A stretch of DNA of 62,516 bases. Origin: Novosphingobium album (ex Liu et al. 2023). Lineage in GTDB: Bacteria; Pseudomonadota; Alphaproteobacteria; Sphingomonadales; Sphingomonadaceae. Each line of letters opens with the position of its first letter. Position 1 is the first letter of the stretch. The stretch is from positions 1-62,516 of the forward strand of contig NZ_JARESE010000085.1 of assembly GCF_029076845.1 (NCBI RefSeq), read 5' to 3'. Shown here piece after piece: positions 50,116-59,072 of the stretch. Below the pieces are notes generated by a model. The model searched no databases. It saw only the letters and a list, made by a program, of their open reading frames with translations, and had not been told where the DNA came from. The position numbers and the translations under genes were made by a program.

Positions 50116-50844
50116 ATGGACAGCAGCGCCGCAGCAGCGATCGGATACCCGGCGACAGGCCGGCGGCACCTTGTGCAGGCCACGGCCGAAGCCTTGCGGG
50201 AACGGATCTTCGCGCAGGAGGCGGGCAGCCAGATCGGATCGCTGTCGGAACTGGCGCGCGACCTGGGCGTGGGCATCGTCACCGTGCAGCAGGCCGCGCG
50301 CATCCTGGAGCACGAAGGGCTGCTGGAAGTGCGGCGCGGACCGGGCGGTGGCTATTACGGACGCCGGCCGGACGTGGTGACGCTGGAGCGCGCGCTCGCC
50401 GCCTATATGCGCGCGCGCCCGGCCTCATGGGAAGAAGCGCTGGATATCACCTCGCTGCTGTTCAACGAGCTTTGCGCCGCCGCCGCGCAGGAGGAAAGCA
50501 CCGAGGCGCGATCGGGCCTGCGCGATTTCGCGGCGCGGCTGGAAGGCTGCGATCCCGAACGCGAGGTGTTCGATCTCGAAGAGGAATTCCAGAACCTGCT
50601 TTTCACCATGGTCAACCGGCCGCTGTTCGAGCTGCTGACGCGGGTGACGCTGCACTTTTCGGCATCCGGCGCGCCGGATGCGATGGGCAAGGGGCTGGTC
50701 GCGCCCGGCCAGTGGCTGGCGGGCCGCAAGCGCATCGTCCGCGCCATTCTGGACGGGGACGTGGCGCTGGCCCGGTTCGAGGCGGACCGTTCGAACCGCG
50801 CGGTCGTGCTCGCCTCGCTGCACCGCCATCGCAGGGGCGATTGA
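50116..50844 (+). CDS. GntR-family (FadR/FCD-type) transcriptional regulator
   Basis: About 242 residues from ATG 50116; an in-frame TTG at 50110 adds two. The winged helix domain (about 20-80: LRERIFAQEAGSQIGSLSEL, VTVQQAARILEHEGLLEVRR, GPGGGYYGRRP) is typical GntR. The C-terminal helical domain (LDITSLLFNELCAAAAQEES and EEEFQNLLFTMVNRPLFELL) resembles FCD. It is divergent from the aldehyde dehydrogenase operon and probably controls it in response to a carboxylate intermediate. Confidence 0.88.
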   Translation: MDSSAAAAIGYPATGRRHLVQATAEALRERIFAQEAGSQIGSLSELARDLGVGIVTVQQAARILEHEGLLEVRRGPGGGYYGRRPDVVTLERALAAYMRARPASWEEALDITSLLFNELCAAAAQEESTEARSGLRDFAARLEGCDPEREVFDLEEEFQNLLFTMVNRPLFELLTRVTLHFSASGAPDAMGKGLVAPGQWLAGRKRIVRAILDGDVALARFEADRSNRAVVLASLHRHRRGD

Positions 50845-50846
50845 GC

Positions 50847-50865
50847 CCCTTCGCGCTCCGAAGGG
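50847..50865 (+). terminator. Terminator-like hairpin after the GntR gene
   Basis: CCCTTCG and CGAAGGG form a 7-bp stem with a 5-base loop right after the GntR stop codon. There is no T run. Confidence 0.45.
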
Positions 50866-50883
50866 CGCGGCGCGCATCGCATG

Positions 50884-50917
50884 AAAAGGGGCCGGCGCGG
50901 CGATCCGCCCCGGCCCC
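50884..50917 (-). terminator. Rho-independent terminator of the secreted-protein gene
   Basis: A 13-bp stem with one mismatch (50888-50900 and 50905-50917; loop CGAT). On the minus strand it is followed by TTTT (50887-50884). It lies 32 bases after the stop of the leftward 50950-51558 gene. Confidence 0.65.
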
Positions 50918-50949
50918 GATCCTGCGCGCGATGCGCGGCTATCGGTTGA

Positions 50950-51558
50950 TCAGTTGCCCGGCGGCTCGGTCGCGGCGGCTTCCTCGCCGCTGCCGCCCTT
51001 GGCATTGGCATCGGCCTGCGCGCTGGCGCTGCCCGTGGCGGCGGCCACGGCCGACTTGAAGTCCGCATCACTCATCTTCAGCTTCAGCCCGCTGGCATCG
51101 GCCATCAGGAATTCCTTCTTGAGCGTGATGGCATTGCCTTCGGCCAGGTTGACCGTGACATTGTCACCCTCCACCTTCTGGATCGAGCCGACCAGCACGC
51201 CGTCGCTGCTCTTGATCGGCGCATCGGCGACCAGCGCCGAATCCATGCTGGCCGAAGCCTGCGCCTCGGCGGCGGAAACCGCCGCGTCGAGCTGGGCCTT
51301 GGTCATGCTGATGAGCAGGCCGGTCTCGTTATTGCCGAAAGCGGCGGCGGGCAGCGTCGCGCGGTGGGTGCCGGTGTTGACCACGATATTGCCGCCCTCG
51401 ATCTTCTCGATCGTGCCGGCTTCCGCGCCATCGGGTCCGAACACCTTGGCGCCGACCGCGGGCGTCGGCGCGGCCGCGGCGGGGGCGCCTTGCGCCAGGG
51501 CTGCCACGGGCGACAGGCTGGCCCCGGCCAATATGGCGGCGATGAGCGTTTTCTTCAT
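50950..51558 (-). CDS. Secreted protein with an internally duplicated domain, function unknown
   Basis: A 202-residue protein with a Sec signal peptide (MKKTLIAAILAGASLSPVAA, cut near ALA). Two similar units of about 65 residues follow. Unit 1: VFGPDGAEAGTIEKIEGGNI, VVNTGTHRATLP, GLLISMTKAQLDAAV. Unit 2: KSSDGVLVGSIQKVEGDNVT, VNLAEGNAITLK, GLKLKMSDADFKSAV. The Gly-x-Ile-x-Lys pattern resembles PRC-barrel or KOW-like strands. The tail is Ala/Gly rich. It stands alone with its own terminator, and I do not recognise a function. Confidence 0.75.
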   Translation of the reverse strand: MKKTLIAAILAGASLSPVAALAQGAPAAAAPTPAVGAKVFGPDGAEAGTIEKIEGGNIVVNTGTHRATLPAAAFGNNETGLLISMTKAQLDAAVSAAEAQASASMDSALVADAPIKSSDGVLVGSIQKVEGDNVTVNLAEGNAITLKKEFLMADASGLKLKMSDADFKSAVAAATGSASAQADANAKGGSGEEAAATEPPGN

Positions 51559-51830
51559 TGCTTACTCCTTTACAACCACGAAAAGCCTCTCCTTCCCAAC
51601 GCAGGACCGCCCCGGCTGTTCCGGCGCGGCAACATGCGGGCGAATTCGCCATCGTCGCGAATGCCAGGCGCGAAGCACTGGCGGCGATGACGGCACGGGG
51701 GCCGGACAGGGCCCTGGCCCGCGCGTGCCCGGCGGCGCGAAACCATGCCGGACAGCCTGTTTTTATGAAGGCTATCGGCAGGCTGGCAACAGCATAGCCA
51801 GTGAAGCGAGCGGTTTTTCAGGCGGACCGG

Positions 51831-52361
51831 CTATTCGATGCGCGCGCGGGTATAGCTTTCGTCATCGGGGAAGCGGCCGCCGGGCGCGATCATGATGCCC
51901 AGCATCCCGCGCGACCAGTCTGCCGAATCGGGATATTGCCGGAACCAGTCGGTGATCACATGGCGCCGGGCAATGCGCCATTCCTCGCCCCGCTTCTCGA
52001 AACCGTCGATATAGCGACCCGCGCCGATCACGTCGGACTTGCCGCCATCGGGCAGGGTGATGCGGTGGATGCCATAGAAATAGGATTCGACATCGGCGCT
52101 CTCGCCCCGGATCGTCATCAGCACATTGGCGATCAGGTGCATGGTCTGGTCCATCGTGCCCATGATCGGGAAGGCCCAGGCGATGAATTCCTCGGCATTG
52201 CCGGTAAAGCCGGTGTGGTTGTCCACGCAATCGGGCCAATAGGCGCTGCGCACCATCCCGGCATCGAGCCGGTCCACCCCGCGCGCATAGCGATAGAGGC
52301 ACTCGCGGATCGCCTCACGATCGGCCAGTTGCCGGACGATTGTGCTCACCGGCGTCGTCAT
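51831..52361 (-). CDS. SnoaL-like protein 3
   Basis: A 176-residue SnoaL-like protein from ATG 52361 (MTTPVSTIVRQLADREAIRE); ATG 52370 would add three residues. D30 (RGVDRLDAG) and H75 (TMHLIAN) fit the dyad of LinA and scytalone dehydratase. GAGRYIDGFEKRGEEWRIAR is the family strand. It is closest to protein 1 (ADREAIRECLYRYARG against VDREAIRHCLARLARG). It is divergent from the phospholipase gene, and their longest reading frames overlap. Confidence 0.78.
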   Translation of the reverse strand: MTTPVSTIVRQLADREAIRECLYRYARGVDRLDAGMVRSAYWPDCVDNHTGFTGNAEEFIAWAFPIMGTMDQTMHLIANVLMTIRGESADVESYFYGIHRITLPDGGKSDVIGAGRYIDGFEKRGEEWRIARRHVITDWFRQYPDSADWSRGMLGIMIAPGGRFPDDESYTRARIE

Positions 52362-52548
52362 GCGCGGCATTCCCCTGCCTGTCCGTGGTCTGCCGGCAGG
52401 ATTGCCGCGGGGGCGGACAAAGGCAATGGTCGGCGCCGGCCGGATCAGCGACGGGCAAGCGGCTGCGCGCACTGGTGCAGGCGATGGAACTTCGGCATGG
52501 CTGGGCGCTTGTTGGTGCGCGGGACAGGATTTGGCGGCGGGATGGACG

Positions 52549-54075
52549 ATGACGGGTGAAGCCGATAGCGATGCGGGGGCCCAGCCCTCGGTCTGGCGCT
52601 ATGCCATGGCCACGCGTGCGCATCTGGTGATCGACGCGGCTGACTACTTCGACGTGATCCGCGATGCGATGTGCAGCGCGCGCCAGCGCATCTTCGTGAT
52701 CGGCTGGGATTTCGATACGCGCATTCTGCTCTCGGCCGGGCGGCGCTGGTGGCACTTGCCGCGCAAGGGGCGGTTTCCCGCGCGGCTGGGCTCGTTCGTG
52801 ATCTGGCTGGCGCGGCACACGCCGGGGCTGGAGATCCTGATCCTCAAGTGGAACTTCTCGCTGTTCAAGTCGCTGTTCCGGGGCACGATGATCATCGATC
52901 TGCTGCGCTGGCTGGCCCACCCGGCGATCCGTTTCAAGTTCGACGCGGCCCATCCGCTGGGCTGCAGCCATCATCAGAAGATCGTGGTGATCGACGACAA
53001 GCTGGCGGCCTGCGGCGGCATCGACATGACGTCCGACCGCTGGGACACGCGCGAGCACATCCACCACGACCCCCGCCGCAAGCGGCCGACGGGATCGCGC
53101 TATGACCCGTGGCATGACGCGACGATGCTGATGGAAGGCGATGTGGCGCAGGCGCTGGCCGAACTGGGGCGCGAGCGCTGGCAAGCGGCGGGCGGGCGCG
53201 ATGTTCCGCCGTGCCGGCCGCAGGCGGAAAGCCCCTGGCCCGCGCGGCTCGAGGCCGAATTCCACAATGTCGAGATCGGCATTGCCCGCACCCGGGCGAA
53301 ATACGGCGACTATGACCAGATCTGCGAAGTGGAGGCGCTGTTCGTCGAACAGATCGCCCGCGCGCGCAAGTTCGTCTATGCCGAGACGCAGTATTTCGCC
53401 TCGCGCCGGATCGCCGAGGCGATCTGTGAACGGCTGGTCGAGCCCGACCCGCCCGAGTTCCTGCTGATCAACGCCTTCACCGCCGATGGCTGGCTGAGCC
53501 AGGTGGCGATGGATTCGGCGCGGGTGCAACTGGTCAACGCCGTGCGGCAAGTCGATCACGCCGGGCGTTTGCGCATCTATGTGCCGTACACCAGCGGGGG
53601 AACGCCGATTTATGTCCATGCCAAGATCACGATCTTCGATGACGAGATCGTGCGCGTCGGCTCGGCCAACATGAACAACCGGTCGATGGGGCTGGACAGC
53701 GAATGCGACGTGTTCATCGACACCGCCCGCCCGGCCAATGCCGCCGTCGGCCCCACCATCACCCGGATGCGCCATTCGCTGCTGGCCGAGCATTGCGGCA
53801 TCCCGATCGAGGACGTGGCGGCCGGGCTGGAGCGGCACGGCACCATGGCGGCGATGATTGATGCATTGCCCAAAACCGGCAAGCATCTTGAGCCCTTGCG
53901 CTTGCAAGTGCTGTCCGATGCTGAAAGAGCGCTTGCCAATGGCGAAGTGCTCGATCCCGAGCGACCGGAGGAAATGTTCGAACCGATCAACAAGCGCGGG
54001 TTGTTCCGGCGTCCGGGGCACCTACGTCGCATCTGGCAGAACAACAAATCGCGATTGAGGAGATGGACGGAATGA
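52549..54075 (+). CDS. Phospholipase D-like protein (two HKD motifs)
   Basis: About 508 residues from ATG 52549; the frame is open further upstream but without similarity. HKD motif 1 is H142-Q-K144 with D149 (SHHQKIVVIDDKLAACGGID) and motif 2 lies near residue 356 (VHAKITIFDDEIVRVGSANM). A hydrophobic stretch after motif-1 strand formation (FVIWLARHTPGLEILIL) may touch the membrane. Both active-site halves are complete. The family covers phospholipases D, cardiolipin synthases and phosphatidyltransferases. Its end overlaps folE. Confidence 0.9.
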   Translation: MTGEADSDAGAQPSVWRYAMATRAHLVIDAADYFDVIRDAMCSARQRIFVIGWDFDTRILLSAGRRWWHLPRKGRFPARLGSFVIWLARHTPGLEILILKWNFSLFKSLFRGTMIIDLLRWLAHPAIRFKFDAAHPLGCSHHQKIVVIDDKLAACGGIDMTSDRWDTREHIHHDPRRKRPTGSRYDPWHDATMLMEGDVAQALAELGRERWQAAGGRDVPPCRPQAESPWPARLEAEFHNVEIGIARTRAKYGDYDQICEVEALFVEQIARARKFVYAETQYFASRRIAEAICERLVEPDPPEFLLINAFTADGWLSQVAMDSARVQLVNAVRQVDHAGRLRIYVPYTSGGTPIYVHAKITIFDDEIVRVGSANMNNRSMGLDSECDVFIDTARPANAAVGPTITRMRHSLLAEHCGIPIEDVAAGLERHGTMAAMIDALPKTGKHLEPLRLQVLSDAERALANGEVLDPERPEEMFEPINKRGLFRRPGHLRRIWQNNKSRLRRWTE

Positions 54076-54680
54076 GCAGCCTGGACGGGCCGGACGAAGA
54101 CAATCCCCTGGGCAAGCCCCCCGTGCCCGAAGACGTGCAGGACGCGATCCGCACGTTGATCCGCTGGGCGGGCGACAACCCGGAGCGCGAGGGACTGCTC
54201 GACACGCCCAAGCGCGTGGCGCGCGCGTGGAAGGAATATTGCGTCGGCTATACCGAGGATCCCGCGATCCACCTTTCGCGCATCTTCGAGGAAGTGGGCG
54301 GGTACGACGAGGTCGTGCTGCTCAAGGACATCCCCTTCCAGTCGCACTGCGAGCACCACATGGCGCCGATCATCGGCAAGGCGGCGATCGCCTATCTGCC
54401 GCGCAACCATGTCGTGGGCATTTCCAAGCTGGCGCGCGTGCTGCATGGCTTCGCCCGCCGGCTGCAGATCCAGGAACGCCTGACCGCCGAAGTGGCGCAA
54501 TGCATCTGGGACAACCTCAACCCCCACGGTGTCGCCGTGGTGATCGAGGCGAGCCACGCCTGCATGACCGCGCGTGGCGTGCGCACGCCGGGCGTGGGCA
54601 TGATCACCAGCCGGATGATGGGCACCTTCCTGGAAGATGACCGCAGCCGCAAGGAAGTGCTCAGCCTGATGGGCTACTGA
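54072..54680 (+). CDS. folE: GTP cyclohydrolase I FolE
   Basis: About 202 residues. Zn ligands are C93 and H96 in FQSHCEHHMAPI and C164 in ASHACMTARGV; GISKLARVLHGFARRLQIQE is the family core and VRTPGVGMITS the substrate loop. It converts GTP to dihydroneopterin triphosphate for folate or pterin synthesis. Start ATG 54072 overlaps the phospholipase stop (ATGA) and has AGGAG nine bases upstream; ATG 54063 is less well placed. A housekeeping gene that marks ordinary chromosomal content near the catabolic genes. Confidence 0.95.
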   Translation: MSSLDGPDEDNPLGKPPVPEDVQDAIRTLIRWAGDNPEREGLLDTPKRVARAWKEYCVGYTEDPAIHLSRIFEEVGGYDEVVLLKDIPFQSHCEHHMAPIIGKAAIAYLPRNHVVGISKLARVLHGFARRLQIQERLTAEVAQCIWDNLNPHGVAVVIEASHACMTARGVRTPGVGMITSRMMGTFLEDDRSRKEVLSLMGY

Positions 54681-54765
54681 ACCCGCGCAAGCGCCTTCGC
54701 AGGCCCCGGCCGGTCAGGGAAAAGAGCCGATCATATCGCTCGCCCACCCGACCATGCGGGCTGGC

Positions 54766-54834
54766 AAATCCTCCCCCGGGAGGGGGAGGGGGGCCACCGT
54801 TGCGCGCTGCCACCTCCTCTCAAAAGGGGAGGAT
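54766..54834. repeat. REP-like GC-rich inverted repeats
   Basis: Two adjacent hairpins in the 261-base gap after folE: CCTCCCCC/GGGGGAGG (54770-54777 and 54782-54789) and CCTCCTCT/AGGGGAGG (7 of 8 pairs, 54813-54833). They look like a dispersed intergenic repeat, but no second copy was seen in this window. Confidence 0.5.
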
Positions 54835-54941
54835 CGCGGTCCGCCACGCCTTACTTCCCGCCAGCATTCTCCCCAATCGCCAAAAAAAGGGGGCCGTGCC
54901 TTGCGGCGCGGCCCCATCGCGATCGGATATTCCGCCCCGGC

Positions 54942-55736
54942 TTACTTGGGCGGCATACGGATCGCGCCGTCGAGACGGATGCACTGTCCGTTGAAATAGG
55001 TGTTGCGCGAAAGCTCCATCACCAGCGAGGCGAATTCTTCCGGGTTGCCCAGGCGCTTGGGGAAGGGGACGGCCTTGCCCAGGCCTTCGAACACCGCTTC
55101 GTTCATTTCCTTGACGCGCAGCATCGGCGGGGTGGCGAACGTGCCGGGCAGGATCGCGTTGACGCGGATGCCCAGGTCCATCAGGTCGCGCGCCATCGGC
55201 AGGACCATCGCGTTCACCGCGCCCTTGCCGCCGCCATAGGCGACCTGGCCGATCTGGCCATCCTGCGAGGCGGCCGAGGAGGTGAAGATGATGCAGCCAC
55301 GCTCGCCATCCTCGTTGACCGGATCGGCATTGGCCATGCCCAGCGCGGCGATCGAGGCGACGCGGTAGCTGGCGGTGAAGATGCCTTCGGCCGAACGGGC
55401 GATCTGCTCGGTCGGCGTGCGCTTGTAGCAGGCGTTCTGCTTGTCCCACGAAACGGTCTTGCCGCCGCCGGCGACGACCGCGCAGTGGACCAGGATGCGT
55501 TCCTGCCCGTTGGCCGCGCGCGCCTTGGCGAAGCCGGCCTCGACGCTGTCCTCGTCCATGATGTTGACGTTGCAGAACACGCCGCCGATTTCCTTGGCGA
55601 AAGCTTCGCCCGCTTCCTCGCTGATGTCGAAGATGGCGACCTTCACGCCCGCGTCGGCCAGCGCCTTGGCGCTGGCGCGACCCAGGCCGGATGCGCCGCC
55701 CGTGACCACGGCGGCGATGGTGTTGTCGATCTTCAT
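54942..55736 (-). CDS. HSD10-like short-chain dehydrogenase
   Basis: A 264-residue SDR from ATG 55736 (MKIDNTIAAVVTGGASGLGR). Features are the Rossmann loop TGGASGLGRA, FDISEEAG (NAD), IIFTSSAASQDGQIGQVAYG with the catalytic Ser and Tyr-x-x-x-Lys (YGGGK), and GIRVNAILPGTFATPPM. It resembles type II (HSD17B10-like) 3-hydroxyacyl-CoA dehydrogenases for branched substrates. It is transcribed away from the hotdog gene at 56018. The frame extends upstream without support. Confidence 0.88.
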   Translation of the reverse strand: MKIDNTIAAVVTGGASGLGRASAKALADAGVKVAIFDISEEAGEAFAKEIGGVFCNVNIMDEDSVEAGFAKARAANGQERILVHCAVVAGGGKTVSWDKQNACYKRTPTEQIARSAEGIFTASYRVASIAALGMANADPVNEDGERGCIIFTSSAASQDGQIGQVAYGGGKGAVNAMVLPMARDLMDLGIRVNAILPGTFATPPMLRVKEMNEAVFEGLGKAVPFPKRLGNPEEFASLVMELSRNTYFNGQCIRLDGAIRMPPK

Positions 55737-56017
55737 GGCAGGTTCTCCCGGGAACAAGTGGCGAATCGGATTGGGGACAGCGCCTAGCCCAAGCGCGCGG
55801 GCATGTCGAAAATTTCGCCGGTGCGCCCCGGCAGGCGCGAAAATGATCGCCACCGCGACAACTTCGGCCAGCGCGAACGGCGGCGGCGCGCGGGTTGCGG
55901 CATATGCCGATGGGCTTGCATGTTCTGCCGGGCAGGCTTGCCGCGCGCGTGAAACAGGCGGAAACGATCAAGCGAAAGGCGGCCCCGCGCAGGCGCCGCC
56001 CGCGAGCGGAGAGAGCC

Positions 56018-57196
56018 ATGGCCGAAGCAGACGTCACCCTTGACACCAGCGATGTCGACAAGTGGATCGGCAAGCCGATCGTCTTCGCCGAGTTCTGGGA
56101 CCCGTGCAACGCCACCGACATCCGCCGCTGGGTGCAGGCCATGGACTACGCCAATCCGCTGCACTGGGACGAGACGTTCGCGCGCGCCTCCAAGTTCGGC
56201 GGCATCGTCGCGCCGCAAAGCTTCACCGTGGCGATGGACTATGGCCATGGCTGCCATCCGTCGTGCGTCGGCAAGATCCCCGGATCGCACCTGATCTTCG
56301 CGGGCGAGGAATGGTGGTTCTACGGCACGCCGATCCGCCCCGGCGACAAGCTGACGCAGGAGCGCAGCTTTGCCGGCTACAAAGTGACCGACACCGCCTT
56401 TGCCGGGCCGACCATGTTCGCCGACGGCGATACCGTCCACCGCAACCAGCACGGCGCGCTCGTCGCCAAGGAACGGGCGACTTCGATCCGCTATCTGGTT
56501 GAGGAAGCGGCCAAGCGCAAAGTCTATGACAAGGGCAACGCGCCGCCGAAACTGTGGACTCGCGCAGAACTGGACGAGATCGCCCGGCTGCGGCTCGACT
56601 GGATACGCTCGAACCGCGAGGGCATCTCGCCCCGGTTCGGCCAGGTGCGGGTTGGCGACAGGCTGCCGCGCCGGGTGATCGGGCCGCACAGCCGCGTCAC
56701 CTTCGCGCTGGAATGCCGCGCGCACCGGCAGAACATCTGGGGCACCTGGCGCTGGAACGTGCCGGAGGGGATGGTCGATCCGGCGACCGAGGATGCCGGC
56801 TTCGGCGCGGACATGACTTACGATTTCGATGCCCGCAAGATCGACCCGCGGCAGGCCGACGGCCTGTTCCACGGGCCGTCATCGGGCCACATCAATGCCG
56901 AGAAGGGCGAGAAGGTCGGCATGGGCGGCGTCTATGGCTACGGCTCGTCGATGAATGCCTGGCATGTCGATACCGTGGCCTATTGGGCCGGGCACGACGG
57001 CTATGTCTGGCATTCGAAAACGCAGTTCCGCAGCCCCGCGTTCGAAGGCGACGTGACCTATATCGACGGCGAAGTTGTTGCCAAGGAAGAGAATTCGCCT
57101 TTCGGTATGCCCGTCGTGACGGTGCAGACCAGGATGACCACGCAGGACGGCGCGACCATCCTCAAGGGCACGGCGGCGGTTTCGCTGCCGCTTTGA
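56018..57196 (+). CDS. MaoC-type double-hotdog protein
   Basis: A 392-residue protein starting at ATG 56018 after GCGGAGAGAG. The N-terminal hotdog has the active-site pattern MDYANPLHWDETFARASKFG followed by GGIVAPQSFT, with Asp and His as in hydratase 2. The C-terminal hotdog (YGSSMNAWHVDTVAYWAGHD and FEGDVTYIDGEVV) is a second dehydratase-like domain. Similar two-domain proteins act on large acyl-CoAs. It starts a rightward run with a SnoaL-like protein, an MFS transporter and an EthD-like protein. Confidence 0.82.
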   Translation: MAEADVTLDTSDVDKWIGKPIVFAEFWDPCNATDIRRWVQAMDYANPLHWDETFARASKFGGIVAPQSFTVAMDYGHGCHPSCVGKIPGSHLIFAGEEWWFYGTPIRPGDKLTQERSFAGYKVTDTAFAGPTMFADGDTVHRNQHGALVAKERATSIRYLVEEAAKRKVYDKGNAPPKLWTRAELDEIARLRLDWIRSNREGISPRFGQVRVGDRLPRRVIGPHSRVTFALECRAHRQNIWGTWRWNVPEGMVDPATEDAGFGADMTYDFDARKIDPRQADGLFHGPSSGHINAEKGEKVGMGGVYGYGSSMNAWHVDTVAYWAGHDGYVWHSKTQFRSPAFEGDVTYIDGEVVAKEENSPFGMPVVTVQTRMTTQDGATILKGTAAVSLPL

Positions 57197-57209
57197 CGGG
57201 AGAGGGGGC

Positions 57210-57716
57210 ATGGCGGACCGCGAAGACATCGTCGCGCTGATCAATCTCTATGGCCTGGCCATGGACACGCAGCGCTGGGACTTGTTCGATCGCATCTTCA
57301 CCGAGGATTGCGACGCCGATTACGGCGCCTCCTCGCACTGGACCGACCGGGCGCGGTTCAAGGCCGATTTCGGATCGTTCCACGCCCTGTTCGATGCCAC
57401 CCAGCACGTCATGACCAACCATCTGGTCAAGGTGGCGGGCGACCGCGCGGCGGCGCACACATACGGCATGTGGCGCCTGATCCGCCATGCCGCGGGCGAT
57501 CCGCCGGTGTGGGACGGCACCGGCTATTACGATGACGAACTGGTCCGCACCCAGGATGGCTGGCGCATCGCCCGGCGCGTGTGCCGGGTGGTGTTCTGGA
57601 CAGGCAATCCCCGCGTGCAGGCGCCGATGGAGGAGATCGCGTTCCAACTCGATCTCGTCTCCCTGCGCGAGGAAGCCGCGCAAGGACGCCTCGGTTTCCT
57701 CAAGGCGATCGCCTGA
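57210..57716 (+). CDS. SnoaL-like protein 4
   Basis: A 168-residue SnoaL-like protein. D19 (LAMDTQRWD) and H66 (ATQHVMTNHLV) match the dyad positions, and GTGYYDDELVRTQDGWRIAR is the family strand. It is the most divergent of the four SnoaL-like proteins in the window. It follows the hotdog gene after 13 bases and probably shares its transcript. Confidence 0.78.
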   Translation: MADREDIVALINLYGLAMDTQRWDLFDRIFTEDCDADYGASSHWTDRARFKADFGSFHALFDATQHVMTNHLVKVAGDRAAAHTYGMWRLIRHAAGDPPVWDGTGYYDDELVRTQDGWRIARRVCRVVFWTGNPRVQAPMEEIAFQLDLVSLREEAAQGRLGFLKAIA

Positions 57717-57807
57717 CCGCGCGAACTGCGCTCTCGACAAGCGCCGCGCCAATCGTCACCCTGCCGGAGAATCAGGCCCGAAAAGGGTCGCGACAGGGGA
57801 GAGGGCT

Positions 57808-59052
57808 TTGAGTTACCTGGGCGAGTTGCGCCAGAATATCCGGCCGCTCGCGGCGGCCAGCCTGGGATCGGGCACCAGCCTTCCGCTTTTCGCCTATACC
57901 AACAGCGTCTTCGCGCCGCATCTTGTCGCGCAGTTCGGCTGGTCGCGCTCGCAATTCGCACTGGTCGGCCTGACCATGCTGACGACGCTGTTCGTCCTGC
58001 CATTCATCGGCCGCTTCACCGATCGGATCGGCGTGCGCCGCATCGCCTTGCTGGGCACGATCCTGGTGCCGCTGTGCTTTGTCGGCTATGCCGTGCAGGA
58101 TGGCCGCTTCGGCTTCTTCCTGGTCGTCTCCACGCTCACGCTGGCGACCGGCAGCCTGACCAGCCCGCTGGTCTATACCCGGCTGATCGCCGAGAATTTC
58201 GCGCGCGCCACGGGGCTGGCGCTCACCATCGTCAATTGCGTGCCGGCGCTGCTGGCGATGGTGCTGGTGCCGCTGGTCAACTGGAGCATCGAGCATCACG
58301 GCTGGCGCACGGCCTACCTGGGCCTGGCGGCGCTGACGCTGCTGGCCGGGCTGGCCGCGGTCTGGCTGATCCCCAGGGACACGGGCGCGGGGCACGAAGC
58401 CGCGCCGGGCGCGAACGTGCCCGACATGCCCGCCGTGGTCGAACTGCACAAGCCGGCGAAGGAGGATTACCGCACGATCCTGACCAGCCCGGTGTTCTGG
58501 GTGATCTTCATCGGCATGTTCCTGTGCCTGCTGCAGACCCCGCTCCATGCCTCGCAGATGAACCTGATGCTGGTGGACAACCAGGTTTCGACGCAGACCG
58601 CCGCGAACATCGTTACCATCTATGCCTTCGGCACGGTGGTGGGGCGGATCGCCTGCGGGCTGGCGCTCGATCGCTTCGCCACGCCGATCGTCACGACGCT
58701 CTCGATGGTGCTGCCTTCGCTGGGCTTCTTTCTGCTGGGGACCGATCTCAACACCGTTGGCGTGATCAGTTTCGCCATGTTCCTGGTGGGGCTTTCGATC
58801 GGCGCGGAAAGCGATCTCATTTCCTATCTGGTGGCGCGCTATTTCAAGCTGCGCATCTACAACACCACGCTGGGGCTGGTCTATTGCGTGTCGTTCCTCG
58901 CCTCGGCGATCGGCGCGGTGGGCATCAGCCGGACCCTGGCCATGGGCGACAGTTTCTCACCCTATCTCTATTTCGTTTCGGGCACGATCGCGATCGGCAG
59001 CTTGCTGTTCCTGTTGCTGCCCTGGTCGCGCGAACGCGCGCGGATTGGCTGA
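57808..59052 (+). CDS. MFS transporter
   Basis: A 414-residue, 12-helix permease. The likely start is TTG 57808 (MSYLGELRQNIRPLAAASLG), eight to twelve bases after GGGGAGAGG; no ATG gives a sensible N terminus. The helix 2-3 loop reads GRFTDRIGVRRIALLG. It resembles the monocarboxylate/oxalate-formate branch more than the two spinster-like transporters. Gene context suggests uptake of an acid used by the adjacent hotdog and SnoaL-like proteins. Confidence 0.87.
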   Translation: MSYLGELRQNIRPLAAASLGSGTSLPLFAYTNSVFAPHLVAQFGWSRSQFALVGLTMLTTLFVLPFIGRFTDRIGVRRIALLGTILVPLCFVGYAVQDGRFGFFLVVSTLTLATGSLTSPLVYTRLIAENFARATGLALTIVNCVPALLAMVLVPLVNWSIEHHGWRTAYLGLAALTLLAGLAAVWLIPRDTGAGHEAAPGANVPDMPAVVELHKPAKEDYRTILTSPVFWVIFIGMFLCLLQTPLHASQMNLMLVDNQVSTQTAANIVTIYAFGTVVGRIACGLALDRFATPIVTTLSMVLPSLGFFLLGTDLNTVGVISFAMFLVGLSIGAESDLISYLVARYFKLRIYNTTLGLVYCVSFLASAIGAVGISRTLAMGDSFSPYLYFVSGTIAIGSLLFLLLPWSRERARIG

Positions 59053-59072
59053 CGGCGCAAGGGAGGCCGAAA

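Noticed and set aside
55895..56017. Longer start for the double-hotdog gene
   Set aside because: The added 41 residues are basic and low-complexity; ATG 56018 has a good ribosome site and family-like N terminus.
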